Positions 35,322 through 45,736 of a DNA stretch of 64,000 bases are shown piece after piece (within the stretch, counting starts at the first letter, position 1; each line of letters begins with the position of its first letter). The position numbers and the translations under genes are program-made. The notes beneath the pieces were generated by a model, which searched no databases, was not told the origin of the DNA, and saw only the letters and a list, made by a program, of their open reading frames with translations. Origin of the DNA: Lethocerus indicus. Its lineage: Eukaryota; Arthropoda; Insecta; Hemiptera; Belostomatidae. Location of the stretch: NCBI GenBank assembly GCA_019843655.1, contig JACDQD010000004.1, forward strand, positions 3,348,001 to 3,412,000, in the 5' to 3' direction.

Positions 35322-36518
35322 GTGGACCCGACGAACTTTAGTTAAGTGCATTTCCGCACCACCCTCAGGGGGCGCTAGTTTATCGGTGCAAGTGTACCCA
35401 ACGAACTTTAGTTAAGTGCATTTCCGCACCACCCTCAGGGGGCGCTAGTTTATCGGTGCAAGTGGACCCAACGAACTTTAGTTAAGTGCATTTCCGCACC
35501 ACCCTCAGGGGGCGCTAGTTTATCGGTGCAAGTGTACCCAACGAACTTTAGTTAAGTGCATTTCCGCACCACCCTCAGGGGGCGCTAGTTTATCGGTGCA
35601 AGTGTACCCAACGAACTTTAGTTAAGTGCATTTCCGCACCACCCTCAGGGGGCGCTAGTTTATCGGTGCAAGTGTACCCAACGAACTTTAGTTAAATTTT
35701 CCGCACACACCCTCAGGGGGCGCTAGTTTATCGGTGCAAGTGTACCCAACTGAACTTTAGTTAAGTGCATTTCCGCACCACCCTCAGGGGCGCTAGTTTA
35801 TCGGTGCAAGTGGACCCAACGAACTTTAGTTAAGTGCATTTCCACACCACCCTCAGGGGGCGCTAGTTTATCGGTGCAAGTGCACCCAACGAACTTTAGT
35901 TAAGTACATTTCCGCACCACCCTCAGGGGGCGCTAGTTTATCGGTGCAAGTGTACCCAACGAACTTTAGGTACATTTCCGCACCACCCTCAGGGGCGCTA
36001 GTTTATCGGTGCAAGAGGTCCAACGAACTTTAGTTAAGTACATTGCCGCACCACCCTCAGGGGGCGCTATCGGTGCAAGTGGACCCAACGAACTTTAGTT
36101 AAGTACATTTCCGCACCACCCTCAAGTTTGTCAGTGCAAGAGGTCCAGACGAACTTTAGTTAAGTACATTGCCGCACCACCCTCAGGGGCGCGACCCAAC
36201 GAACTTTAGTTAAGTACATTTCCGCACCACCCTCAGGGGGGCGCTAGTTCATCGGTGCAAGAGGTCCAGACGAACTTTAGTTAAGTACATTGCCGCACCA
36301 CCCTAAGGGGGGCGCTAGTTCATCGGTGCAAGTGGACCCAACGAACTTTAGTTAAGTACATTTCCGCACCACCCTAAGGGGCTAGTTTATTGGTGCAAGA
36401 GGTCCAGACGAACTTTAGTTAAGTACATTGCCGCACCACCCTCAGGGGGGCGCTAGTTTATCTGTGCAAGAGGTTCAGAAGAGCTTTAGTTAAGTACATT
36501 TCCGCACCACTCTCAGGG
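35322..36518 (+). repeat. 70-bp tandem array, about 17 copies, with CTCF-like motif
   Basis: The unit is ACGAACTTTAGTTAAGTGCA, TTTCCGCACCACCCTCAGGG, GGCGCTAGTTTATCGGTGCA, AGTGTACCCA. The first six units are almost identical and the distal ones more diverged and partly deleted. Each contains CCCTCAGGGGGCGC on the + strand, matching 12 of 14 positions of the degenerate CTCF consensus CCASYAGRKGGCRS. The edges of the array merge into the inner part of the mobile element. Confidence 0.93.
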
Positions 36519-36718
36519 GATAATACATAATCCGACAAAGACCTAAGCCGATTAACAAAATCCCTCCCAACCCAAATAAGGCGAACAACATCCCCCCAAA
36601 ACACAATAACAAGACACATTTATATACACACAACAGACAACCGCCACAGTACAAATGACAGTGACAGTGCAGTGAGGATGCCCAAAAAACATCCAAAGTG
36701 CCAAAAGTGACTAACACC

Positions 36719-36755
36719 GCTACTGAAGATGGCGAGCAGCCGAAACCGGTCTAGC
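36719..36755 (+). ncRNA. Hammerhead ribozyme-like motif, intact
   Basis: GCTA (36719-36722), CTGAAGA (36723-36729), T, GGC (36731-36733), GAGCA, GCC (36739-36741), GAAA (36742-36745), CCGG, TC, then TAGC (36752-36755). Predicted cleavage is after C36751. Confidence 0.65.
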
Positions 36756-36834
36756 AAAAGACCAAACCAGCGAGAGGAGACAGAAACACACGAAATCTAC
36801 GGTATTCCAACCCCTCGTAGACCACAAAACAGGT

Positions 36835-38838
36835 TTGTTAAAGTAAATAAGTGACTTCAGTTGCAGATTTAATTGATTTCTCAATTATGATTGTCTACTT
36901 CAGTCCCTGTCTTGAAAATAACACTAACTCATGGTCCAGATGAATACTATTAAACTTTTCTGTTAGGAAATATTTTACTATTTATTGCTTACTAAAACCA
37001 GTAATTATTTTCTGAATGGAATTTTGTTTTTTATCAATAAGTTGATAATATATTTGGACTGTGAGATAGTGTGGAAAAATTATATACAAATTTATCTTGA
37101 TATAAAAGTCATATAAAAGTTCAGTATTTATATGAAATCTAATAAATTAGAACATTTCAACAGTTTTTGAAAAAAAAACTGCCAATGTCTCCTTCATTGC
37201 TGATTGTAAAAATGTTCTATTAATATTTGTCCTTTCTGAATTTTAAATGCAAAAAATACACCATCTTAACTGTTAATAAAATTGAATTTTCTTCATGTTT
37301 TATCGTATATATATTATTAGGTTAAAATTAAACATATTGCCATAATGGATACTTCATAATAGGTAATGCTCAAGACCTTTAGAAATTAATAAAGTAGGCA
37401 AAAGGAAGGAAAATTGTGGAATAATTTGAGAGGAAGCCTGCAACAAAAATACCATAAAATAAGTAAAAATGATAAAGCTAAATAATAATTTCAGTATATT
37501 ACATATAAAATTGTAAAATACACATAATACAGCTGATATAAGTTTACAGATTAGTTTGATTAGAAACAGCTAAATGTCAAATGTAATCTATTTTCAATAA
37601 TAACTAAATAAGATTAGACCCAGGTTCTTCATGTTTTTATACAGTGAAATTTAGCTTGAATCGCAATGTTATGTGCTTAATACCGGGGTGTTTTGTTTCA
37701 AATTCTTCCCCCAAAATGCATTCTATTAAAAAACAGTAATGTTTATTCGTAAAAAATATTTTATCGCAGCCGTGAAGGAATTGGAATATTAATTTTAATA
37801 TGAAATAAATTTCGGAAGGAATACAGGGTATTTAAAAATGTTTCAGATAATGCTGTACAGTTTGGCAAATGTCTAATTACTTAAAACACAGTAAGTTGGG
37901 AGCTCTGACCGGGTCTGCACTCTGGCGGCCAACCTTCTAACTCGAACGGCTCCAACTAGTTTAGCTCCTTCCCGTTTCTGTTGCCCTGTTAGACTTTGAA
38001 AATTTAACATACTAAAATGCCAGTTCAGAAATTCGAGAAATGCGCGCCACTGAATGAATCCGCCTCCCCACCCTCCAACCCTCCATCCCTCACTCCATCG
38101 TGGCCTGCCATTTCCACTTTATTTCCACTCACCCACTGAGCATTATAATCATTATAGTACGGCCTTTATTTCTGTTCTATCGCTTTTTGATTTTTTTCTA
38201 ATTATAATAAACAATATAAACCTATTTATTTCCATTACTTCGAACTTACCTCACCCGACTGTCCAACTTTCAGCTTCCCCGTAATCCTCAGGGTCCTCTC
38301 TACACAAGGCCTAATAAACATTCATGACCTTTATCGATCGATACTATTTAAACAGGAGTTTATGAGCAAATTATTAATTTAGAAATACTAATATTCCTTA
38401 TACCGTTTACAACACACAAACGTTGATTAATACCGGCCCGCCGGCGCGTTTCAACGTTTTTATTTTTCTACCTAAATATCTGAACTTACACTTACTTCAT
38501 GGCACAACAGAAACGCGTAATTTACGCAAGTCTGTCACTGACAACGGCCCAGATCTGGCTTAAGAGCAAATATTTCCCCCGGCCATAAACCAAACTTAGT
38601 AGTATTATCGTTGATTTTATTTTCTGTTCGGCTTAAATTACATGAAACTATCGAGTCGGTGCCTGAAGGAGTAAACTGATCTACGGCGTGGAAACTAATT
38701 GAAAACATTTAATTGTATAAAGTATAAAATAAGCGGAATAGGTAATTACTTATACTATAAGTAGAATGTATGTATTAGAATATCACAAGAATGAGCTCCT
38801 GCTTAACGTCACCGCAGGTCATTTTATAAACTTCCAGA
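36835..38838. other. AT-rich spacer, nothing recognised
   Basis: Intergenic sequence between the two 70-bp arrays. The short open frame at 38054-38284 is proline/serine-rich and unrecognised. Confidence 0.5.
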
Positions 38839-38840
38839 CT

Positions 38841-39715
38841 TTAGATTTCGTGTGTTTCTGTCTCCTCTCGCTGGTTTGGTCTTTTGCTAGACCGGTTTCG
38901 GCTGCTCGCGAAACTAGCGCCCCCCTGAGGGTGGTGCGGCAATGTACTTAACTAAAGTTCATCGGGTCCACTTGCCCCTAAGCAATGAAACTTGCACCGA
39001 TGAACTAGCGCCCCTCAGGGTGGTGCGGCAATGTACTTAACTAAAGTTCGTTGGGTCCACTTGCACCGATGAACTAGCGCCCCCCTGAGGGTGGTGCGGC
39101 AATGTACTTAACTAAAGTTCATCGGGTCCACTTGCACCGATGAACTAGCGCCCCCCTCAGGGTGGTGCGGCAATGTACTTAACTAAAGTTCGTTGGGTCC
39201 ACTTGCACCGATGAACTAGCGCCCCCCTCAGGGTGGTGCGGCAATGTACTTAACTAAAGTTCGTTGGGTCCACTTGCACCGATGAACTAGCGCCCCCCTC
39301 AGGGTGGTGCGGCAATGTACTTAACTAAAGTTCATCGGGTCCACTTGCACCGATGAACTAGCGCCCCCTCAGGGTGGTGCGGCAATGTACTTAACTAAAG
39401 TTCGTCGGGTCCACTTGCACCGATGAACTAGCGCCCCCCTCAGGGTGGTGCGGCAATGTACTTAACTAAAGTTCGTTGGGTCCACTTGCACCGATGAACT
39501 AGCGCCCCCCTCAGGGTGGTGCGGCAATGTACTTAACTAAAGTTCATCGGGTCCACTTGCACCGATGAACTAGCGCCCCCCTGAGGGTGGTGCGGCAATG
39601 TACTTAACTAAAGTTCATCTGGACCTCTTGCACCAATGAACTAGCGCCCCCCTCAGGGTGGTGCGGCAATGTACTTAACTAAAGTTCATCGGGTCCACTT
39701 GCACCTATTAACTAG
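38841..39715. mobile_element. Hammerhead-family element with expanded core, opposite orientation
   Basis: Left arm TAGATTTCGTGTGTTTCTG to GGCTGCTCGC (38841-38908), broken inside stem II of the hammerhead and fused directly to the reversed 70-bp array. The array ends at TTAACTAGATTACT, the start of the inner region, without a second arm. Confidence 0.85.
38909..39712 (-). repeat. 70-bp tandem array, about 12 copies, reversed, with CTCF-like motif
   Basis: The same unit as the 35322 array but on the - strand and often with one more G in the GGGGGGCGC run. Two interleaved variants occur, differing at GTTCGTTGGGTCC against GTTCATCGGGTCC, hinting at expansion by a two-unit block. The motifs here point toward those of the 35322 array. 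Confidence 0.93.
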
Positions 39716-41706
39716 ATTACTGAGTTTATTAAAACGGTCTCGGAATCGGGAATTGGTGAATAAGTTTGAAAAAAAAGAGACAATAAAGAACTCTCGTTTA
39801 ATAATTTAAGGTATATTCTGATTGTAAAAAATGTTGTTTTTATTTTTTTTATCACAGTAAAGTATATGACAAAAATATGACTAGAATAAAACAAAATAAG
39901 TTGTCTTTGGTCGAATATTATAAAACTATACACAACTGTGAGAAACACACGCGACTGGTTGAATTCGACAGTCGGCAACAACGTTATTTGTTCTTCTTGA
40001 AACGCTCATTCTTCTATTTGTAATTGTTGCAATACAATCCGTGAACAGACCGAATGGCAGCAAACAGAAAAAAAAATCATAATGTCGCCTATTCGAAATT
40101 CGGTTTCAGTTTTTGCAGTTTTCGTACATGTTCTTTTTTTGTTTTTACAAAATTTATTTGTACATTGCCCGCTTACAAAAAGAAAAAAATAAGAAACCAG
40201 AACGAGCTAGCGAATAAATAAATAAATAAATAAAAATAATAACCTTAGAATAATTGCCTATCACATGAAACGCTATTGGAATGTATTGTCCGGACGCGTG
40301 GGTCCACTTTATTCGGAATATTTCAATTTCAAATTTGGAAAGCGCTGAATTCGGCCGGACCTCGATCCCGGAGTGGTCCCGAATTCCGGGGCCGGCAACA
40401 TCGAAATTCAATCGACAGACTGAATTAAAACTTTAAATACATCCTCAATCGATTATCTATTTCAACATTTTTTCAACGGTTTTCACGCCTTATTTATTAT
40501 TACAAATTTTATAATAGCAACGATAGTTTCTCTTTAAAATAATTTAGCGTTAAACAAATTATCATCGAGGCCTCTAAATTCTACTGTGCAAGCTCCTTAA
40601 ACATTAGAGTGTTTACAACTCCCCCCTCGCCTATAAATTGGCCCTTAGCGCCCCCCCCCTCTAATATAAGATACGAATTTCTCCCATTTTTTACTCTGTT
40701 CGTTGCAGGATAAATCGCTTTGGAATGGTAGCTCTTACGGATTTCCCAAATTTCAGCTAACCCCGGCTATTTTCGAACTCGAAATTTCTCTCCAATTCCA
40801 GATTGGAACCCGACAGATCGGTTTATGTACAACACGTCTGTCTGCCAGACGGAAACGGATTATATCTAATAGCAGTCGAAATAAATACGCGGACGAATCG
40901 AAAAATTAAATTAAATTTAAAAAATGACGACAAAATTCTTTTGTCGATTCAGCTTGTAATTATTTAAATCGGCTCCGTTTTAATTTGTAGACGAGACCTG
41001 ATCAAATTAGCGCTATAGAGGCGTCCAAATAAACTGACCGATTGATTTTTGCCGGACATAATTTCGATAACTTTTATTACCTCACTACAGAATTCTAGTG
41101 ACGGATCAAAGGCCAAAACCGGTCTATTTATTTCTCGATCTACCCCGCCTATATCTTAAAATATAGTTTATTGAAACTAATCCAATTTTAATTTAATATT
41201 CAAATTACGGTATTTTAATAGTATTATTCGGTCCCCGAAACGGACTATAAGCACTAAAACGGAGTAATTTGAATTGTTTTCTGTCACTATTTTCCGCCGT
41301 AACACGTTTCTCCCCCTTCAACAGTACATAGGAGGTATATAACAAAAATTATACGTGCCACAAGCGTATAAATATTTGGGCATCTGTCCGTCAGAAGGCA
41401 CCCGAAATGAAAAATTAGACTATTTCTTGATTAGACCTCCTGTATAAAACGCAAATTCGTATTGACCCGAATCAATGTGCCATCTGTGTAACTTGTACAG
41501 TTGAAATCAATTACGTATTCATCGAAAATATTGTAGCGTACGAATAACCTACGCGGGAACATTGCAACAGCCGGTCCGGAGAACTAGACCGCCGTTTATT
41601 CGCATATTGATGGTCGTTGACTAGTTTCATCGTTTTTCAAGCGCCCTCGGACATTATCGAGATGGAAAAACCTAAATTAAAATTGAGATTTGAGTCATCA
41701 ATATAT

Positions 41707-41742
<36 letters not shown>

Positions 41743-42792
41743 ATGGGGTGGCCTCGACTTCTGATTGCAATAAAGAGTTGCCGGTCTTGTCGTCCGAACT
41801 AGAGATGGCTTGGGGGAATATGAAGGGTTTGTGCTTAAAAGACTTAAAAGATCGATGATACTTTATCTCGGGTGCGCAGCGGCAATATTACCTCGGCAAT
41901 ATTGCGCTAGGGCTCTGTCCCAACCGAATATTGATGAAATACTCGAAGCGTCTACTACGTGATCCTAGAGACAAGTTTCCGTTTTTAACGTCTCTTTCGA
42001 ACGCTTTCACACTTTCTCCGCGGGTGAATTATAAATATATATAAACAAAAAACAGAAAAAAAACCCCTTCGGGCCTTCGGAAATTCCATCCGAATCACCG
42101 AGAAAAATCGTTTCAGAGTGCTGTTATCCTTTCGTATTATATACAATTTTGCAATCGGAAGTCGGCCCATCGCTGTACCATCAACGCTGCAGCGAAAAAC
42201 AATTTTACGAATTCGGAAAAGCATTTTTCCCGAATGCACTGCTTATTTCAGGACGGGAAAATGATGCTCCATCGGACTCGGAACCGTCTGCAGCGAATCC
42301 TAGCTTAACTCCTCCAGTTTTCAATTGCACCTTTTCATTATTTGGTTTTACGTCGTGGACGGATTAATGTCACTGTCGCTTGCACCGAACAGTCTTCGTT
42401 CTTGCGGTCTGTCTAAAACCGGCGGCAGCGCCGGCCCTCGGGCCGTTTCGAGTCCAATCCTTCCGAGAACGGCGCGGGCCTCGCTTGCGTCCAGGGTCGG
42501 AGGAGACAAATATCGGCCGTGAAAAATATATAAGTGTTGTGCCGCTAGACCTAGATCTACAAATACAATGTATGATACAGTCGTAATTTTAACAAGTTTC
42601 GTTTGTACTCGTTTCTGCTGCCGGTGGATTGGTGCGGCCCGCTTCCATTCGAGGCCCAGGCTTGCCGGGTGGCAGAAGGTGTGTACTGTAGGGGATGGGC
42701 GGGGGCGGTGGGCGGGGTTGGTGAAGACTGGTGTGGGGGCGAGCTCATGTGACCGCCGCCGCCCTCGAGTGGGCGAACCGGCCTAAGAAGGG
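39716..42792. other. Spacer and probable glass 3' UTR
   Basis: No exon seen. The part next to 42792 should contain the glass 3' UTR on the - strand, but its end cannot be placed. A TA tract is at 41710-41741. The segment 42380-42540 is GC-rich without recognisable coding. Confidence 0.45.
41710..41741. repeat. (TA)n microsatellite
   Basis: About 16 TA dinucleotides. Confidence 0.95.
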
Positions 42793-43072
42793 TCAGCAGG
42801 CCATGCCGGGCGCCGCCCCCGCAGCCCCCGCCGCCCCCCCGTGCACCCTCATGTGCCTGTTCAGGTTGCCCGACTGGGAGAACCTGAGCAGGCACAGCTT
42901 GCACTGGTAGGGCTTCTCGCCCGAGTGGATCCTCAAGTGTTTGGTCAGCGTGGACGAGTCCGAGAAGGCCTTCTTGCAGAGCCGGCACCTGTAGGGCCGC
43001 TCCCCGGAGTGCGTTCGCATGTGGGTCGTCACCGAACTGCTCTGGGAAAACCTCCGAGCGCATATCGGACAC
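42793..43072 (-). CDS. gl: Glass transcription factor, terminal coding exon (zinc fingers 3-5)
   Basis: The - strand exon follows the acceptor CGTTGCAG. It encodes fingers 3 to 5: [34 protein letters not shown] and [17 protein letters not shown], each closed by R-x-H, with the linkers HSGERPY and HSGEKPY. A short alanine/glycine tail follows, ending GMAC and TGA at 42795-42793. Finger order and recognition residues match Drosophila Glass, where the last fingers give sequence-specific DNA binding. The fly protein has a longer S/G-rich tail. The intron between fingers 2 and 3 (43073-43361, 289 bp) splits the arginine codon of KPFR. Undisrupted and the most secure call in the gene. Confidence 0.97.
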
Positions 43073-43361
43073 CTGCAACGATTAACAGTCCGGAATATCA
43101 ACAAATACATTATACGATCGAAAGAAGATTTCCGCGACGAGCATTTGAATTATCGCATGAAATCGCGTAATACTCTGTGGAGATCCTTGGGCAGCAGGTG
43201 TCGAACCCTTATCAGCCCCCGTTATATATACCCACCACCCGCTGTCAGAAGGTAAATAAACGTTTCTACCGGAACTCGCTCGAGTTTTCTACAAGAAAAG
43301 GAAAGATTCTAGGACACTGTATAAGAATTGAGCTGTAATATAATATAATTTCGATATTTAC

Positions 43362-43931
43362 CTGAAGGGTTTTTCACCGGAGTGTGTCCTGACGTGGGCG
43401 GTGAGGTTGGCGGCCTGGCTGAAGGACTTGTTGCAGTCGTCGCAGCGGTAGGGCTTCTCGCCGGAGTGCGTCCTCAGGTGTGTCTTGAGGGTGGAGGGGC
43501 GGGCGTAGGTCTTGCCGCAGATGCGGCACAGGTTGGGCCTGGCTCCTGGGGGCGGACCCGCCCCACCACCCTGCCAAGCCCCGGCCAGCGCCCCGCCCCG
43601 CCCCGCCCCGGTACCGGGCTGGGCGACCTCTTCCTCGCCGCCGGCAGCTGGTGTGGCTGGTGGTGTTGCTGGTGGTGGTGGTGGTGCTGCTGCTGTTGCG
43701 GCTGTTGTTGCTGGTGGTGCTTGGGCTGCTGGGTGTAGTCCGGCCCCTCCCTGGCTGCTGCTGTTGCTGTTGCTGCTGTTGCTGCTGCTGCTGCTGCTGG
43801 TAGTCCGTTTGCTGGCTGAAGGCCGTGTACCCGCCCGTGTACTGTAGCCCCACCTGGGCCTGACCCCCCTGCGGCGGCTGACTGTGCGAGTACATCGGTG
43901 AGAGACACCCTCCCCCGCTACTCCACGCCAT
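43362..43931 (-). CDS. gl: Glass transcription factor, coding exon (Q-rich linker and zinc fingers 1-2)
   Basis: After CGTTTTTAG the exon opens with [18 protein letters not shown], a block rich in G, Q and Y, then SQQTDY and a polyglutamine run. The 3' part encodes two complete C2H2 fingers: [17 protein letters not shown] and [17 protein letters not shown], each with its closing RTH, joined by HSGEKPY. It ends HSGEKPF and AG, before GTAAAT at 43361; AG plus G of the next exon makes arginine. The fingers are nearly identical to fly Glass. Odd point: MAWSS...QQQ and the fingers are in different frames of this uninterrupted exon, and between them a third frame gives [22 protein letters not shown] sequence. 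So the exon as given needs one or two indels, or a hidden intron, to be translated whole. Assembly errors in the CAG and GC runs are the simplest cause. Confidence 0.9.
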
Positions 43932-44674
43932 CTAAAAACGTGCAATCTTATATAGAGCGCAATTTGCAGCGTATGAGAAATAGCGTTCGTTTTTCCGAGA
44001 AATTTAGTCGAGCACAAAACACGACCCGAAGAACTACTCTCCAAATATGGAAATAAATACGACGAGCGAAGATAGAATTAATTCGAAATAATTTCTCGTT
44101 TCCTTGTCCAATCATCCTTGTAGTCGTTTTTTAAAAATACATCCGGGATTCTATTCGGTGGTCCAAAAAGAGGCGTAAAAAATGGTTCTTAAACTTATAT
44201 TTAAATTGCTCTAATCCACCAATCGTACGTATGTTGCTGTTTAATGAGTCCCCTCCTAATGAGTGTGTATATACTGTAGGGTATGTTGCGGTGGAGGGGC
44301 CGGGAAGAAGCCATAATAGGGACTCGGGGGTTGCCATGAGAGACACACCCCCTCGGCCGCCGCGTTCGATAACAACCGCCCCCGCCCCGCCCCCCCCCGC
44401 CCACCATTATACTACCTACGGGGAGTGTTCGATACTCGCCCCAATGACGGCCGCCCGGTTTCTCTCCGATCACGCTTTTCAACAACCGGGGAATCATAAA
44501 ACGAATTTATTTTACCGTAGATTTCGCCTGTTTCTTCTTTCTCCTCTCGCAGAAACACGCGAAACCTGCGCTATTCCAACCCATCGCAGACCACGAAACA
44601 GGTATTCTGAACGAATTTATTTTATTAATTCGATTCTAAACTGGTATATGAACGTTATGCCGATGTTAACTTAC
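43932..44674 (-). other. gl: Glass intron, 0.74 kb, with palindromic repeat
   Basis: Separates the PCPQ and MAWSS exons. It contains a short palindromic version of the repeat family at 44513-44611. The donor is GTAAGT and the acceptor CGTTTTTAG. Confidence 0.8.
44513..44611. mobile_element. Short palindromic derivative of the hammerhead family
   Basis: ACCGTAGATTTCGCCTGTTTC on the left and CTATTCCAACCCATCGCAGACC with ACGAAACAGG on the right. Only terminal-arm sequence remains, about 95 bp, with the ribozyme and core lost. It lies in a glass intron. Confidence 0.7.
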
Positions 44675-44806
44675 CTGTGGGCAGGGTTGAAGCGGTTGAT
44701 CCTGGGGGGGATAACCGTGCATCGTCATGGAGACGTTGACGCTCATGCTGGGCAGCATGTAGCTACAGCTTCCCTCCAATAACCCTGTCCCGCCTCCGTA
44801 GCATCC
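44675..44806 (-). CDS. gl: Glass transcription factor, coding exon (SMSVNVSMTMHGY segment)
   Basis: The - strand exon of 132 bases (44 codons, phase 0 at both ends) lies between CTATTAG and GTAAGT. It encodes GCYGGGTGLLEGSCSY, MLPSMSVNVSMTMHGY and PPQDQPLQPCPQ. MLPSMSVNVSMTMHGY matches the Drosophila Glass segment MYPSMSVNVSMNMTMHHGY, one of the few conserved blocks outside the fingers. The junction PCPQ|MAWSS likewise parallels SQMNWTPPS of the fly protein, which fixes the phase of the next exon. Confidence 0.93.
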
Positions 44807-45518
44807 CTAATAGCCGGCACAAACATACGCCATTATATAAAATTCGCATTATAAATACTATTACTGCATTTATACCCCACATACTATACAATTGCACCGC
44901 AGGTTAATAAAGGTCGTATATATTACAAAAGGAATTATCTTTCATTTATACCACGTCGATTTAATTTCAGTATTGAAACGGATAGAAAACATTGTTTAAA
45001 TATCGTTGCATAAAAATCGGCCCACATAAAACAGCAGCTCAGAAGCAGAATTAAGCAGAATTCACACTGTGAATTGAAAATAAAGTTGGAAATTCGAGAC
45101 GATACAATTCTAGACCCGAGGACAAGTACAAATAAACTATAAAAAAATTAATCTGCTACATTTAACTTTGTATGAACTCGGTCCTAATTCGACGCTAATA
45201 TGAAATCCTCGTTCATGTTTGAATATACATTTTCGAGTACATCTTGAGTTGTATATCTATGCGTAATTCATGCGTATTTTAGAACTCTGCAGAATGTGCA
45301 CATTGCTTTAAGGGATTCGAATGAAAGTAGGGAACAATACAATATAGCTTGGTAACTTGTCTACAGTTTTAATTAAACATAGTACTGGCAGATGTAACTT
45401 GGGAAAATTGAATGTTATTGTAGTAGAGAGAAAATAGTAGAATAAACGCGTGTTAAAATATAGACAGATCTAGGGCAAAGCCTACGAGTCTTAGGTTGAG
45501 TACAAGTGGATGGCCTAC
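44807..45518 (-). other. gl: Glass intron, 0.71 kb
   Basis: Separates the LHHSQ and GCYGG exons. It begins GTAGGC and ends CTATTAG. AT-rich, with no other feature seen. Confidence 0.8.
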
Positions 45519-45645
45519 CTGGGAATGGTGAAGAGTGGTATAGGGCGGTGACGGGGGGTGGACCACGGCGTGTTTCAGCGACAGTAGCACGTCGGCCACG
45601 TCCTGAGATCCTCCACCACCCGGGACGCCGCCCCCTCCGTCGCAT
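45519..45645 (-). CDS. gl: Glass transcription factor, coding exon (VADVLLSLKHAVV segment)
   Basis: On the - strand, after ATTGTTTCAG, the exon opens with one base (A) that completes an arginine or lysine codon. It then encodes CDGGGGVPGGGGSQ, DVADVLLSLKHAVVHPPSPP and YTTLHHSQ, ending at CAG before GTAGGC. GC-rich third positions and exact phase with both neighbouring exons support a real exon; a conserved DVADVLLSLKHAVV-like block is what one expects of an insect Glass linker. Another frame here is also open but gives an arginine-rich low-complexity protein and does not fit the splice phases. A second, very short exon candidate lies 57 bp upstream (45703-45736). Confidence 0.85.
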
Positions 45646-45702
45646 CTGAAACAATATATATCATCACCATCATCTCCTCTTCCGTGCAGACAGGATACTT
45701 AC

Positions 45703-45736
45703 TTCCTGTAGGAGTAGGCGTTGACCGCCTGGCCGA
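45703..45736 (-). CDS. Candidate glass micro-exon
   Basis: On the - strand, between an AG at 45738-45737 and a strong GTAAGT donor at 45702, the sequence reads GQAVNAYSYRK with almost all codons ending in C or G. Its last two bases AA join A of the next exon as AAA lysine, giving YSYRK|CDGG. The 57-bp intron to the next exon is short but workable. The problem is its upstream side: 34 nt is not a multiple of three, so inserting it between the 48682 and 45645 exons shifts the frame. Either the true acceptor differs, the two upstream ends are alternatives (TPYR|CDGG against YSYRK|CDGG), or an indel is present. Confidence 0.4.

Larger units (their letters stand above)
35183..36834. mobile_element. 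Hammerhead-family element with expanded 70-bp core
   Basis: The left arm starts TACCGTAGATTTCATGTG and jumps, at CTTTTGCTA, to the inner GATCATAAAAGTTTTCC region, so its hammerhead is deleted. Then comes the 70-bp array (35322-36518). The right arm (36519-36834) is complete: GGATGCCCAAAAAACATCC, the hammerhead, the purine-rich tract, GAAATCTACGGTATTCC and AACCCCTCGTAGACCAC. The ends are inverted copies of each other, giving a composite foldback. Confidence 0.88.

Noticed and set aside
35322..36518. Regularly spaced repeats as a CRISPR array
   Set aside because: The units are head-to-tail satellites with no unique spacers, no cas genes, and the DNA is eukaryotic.
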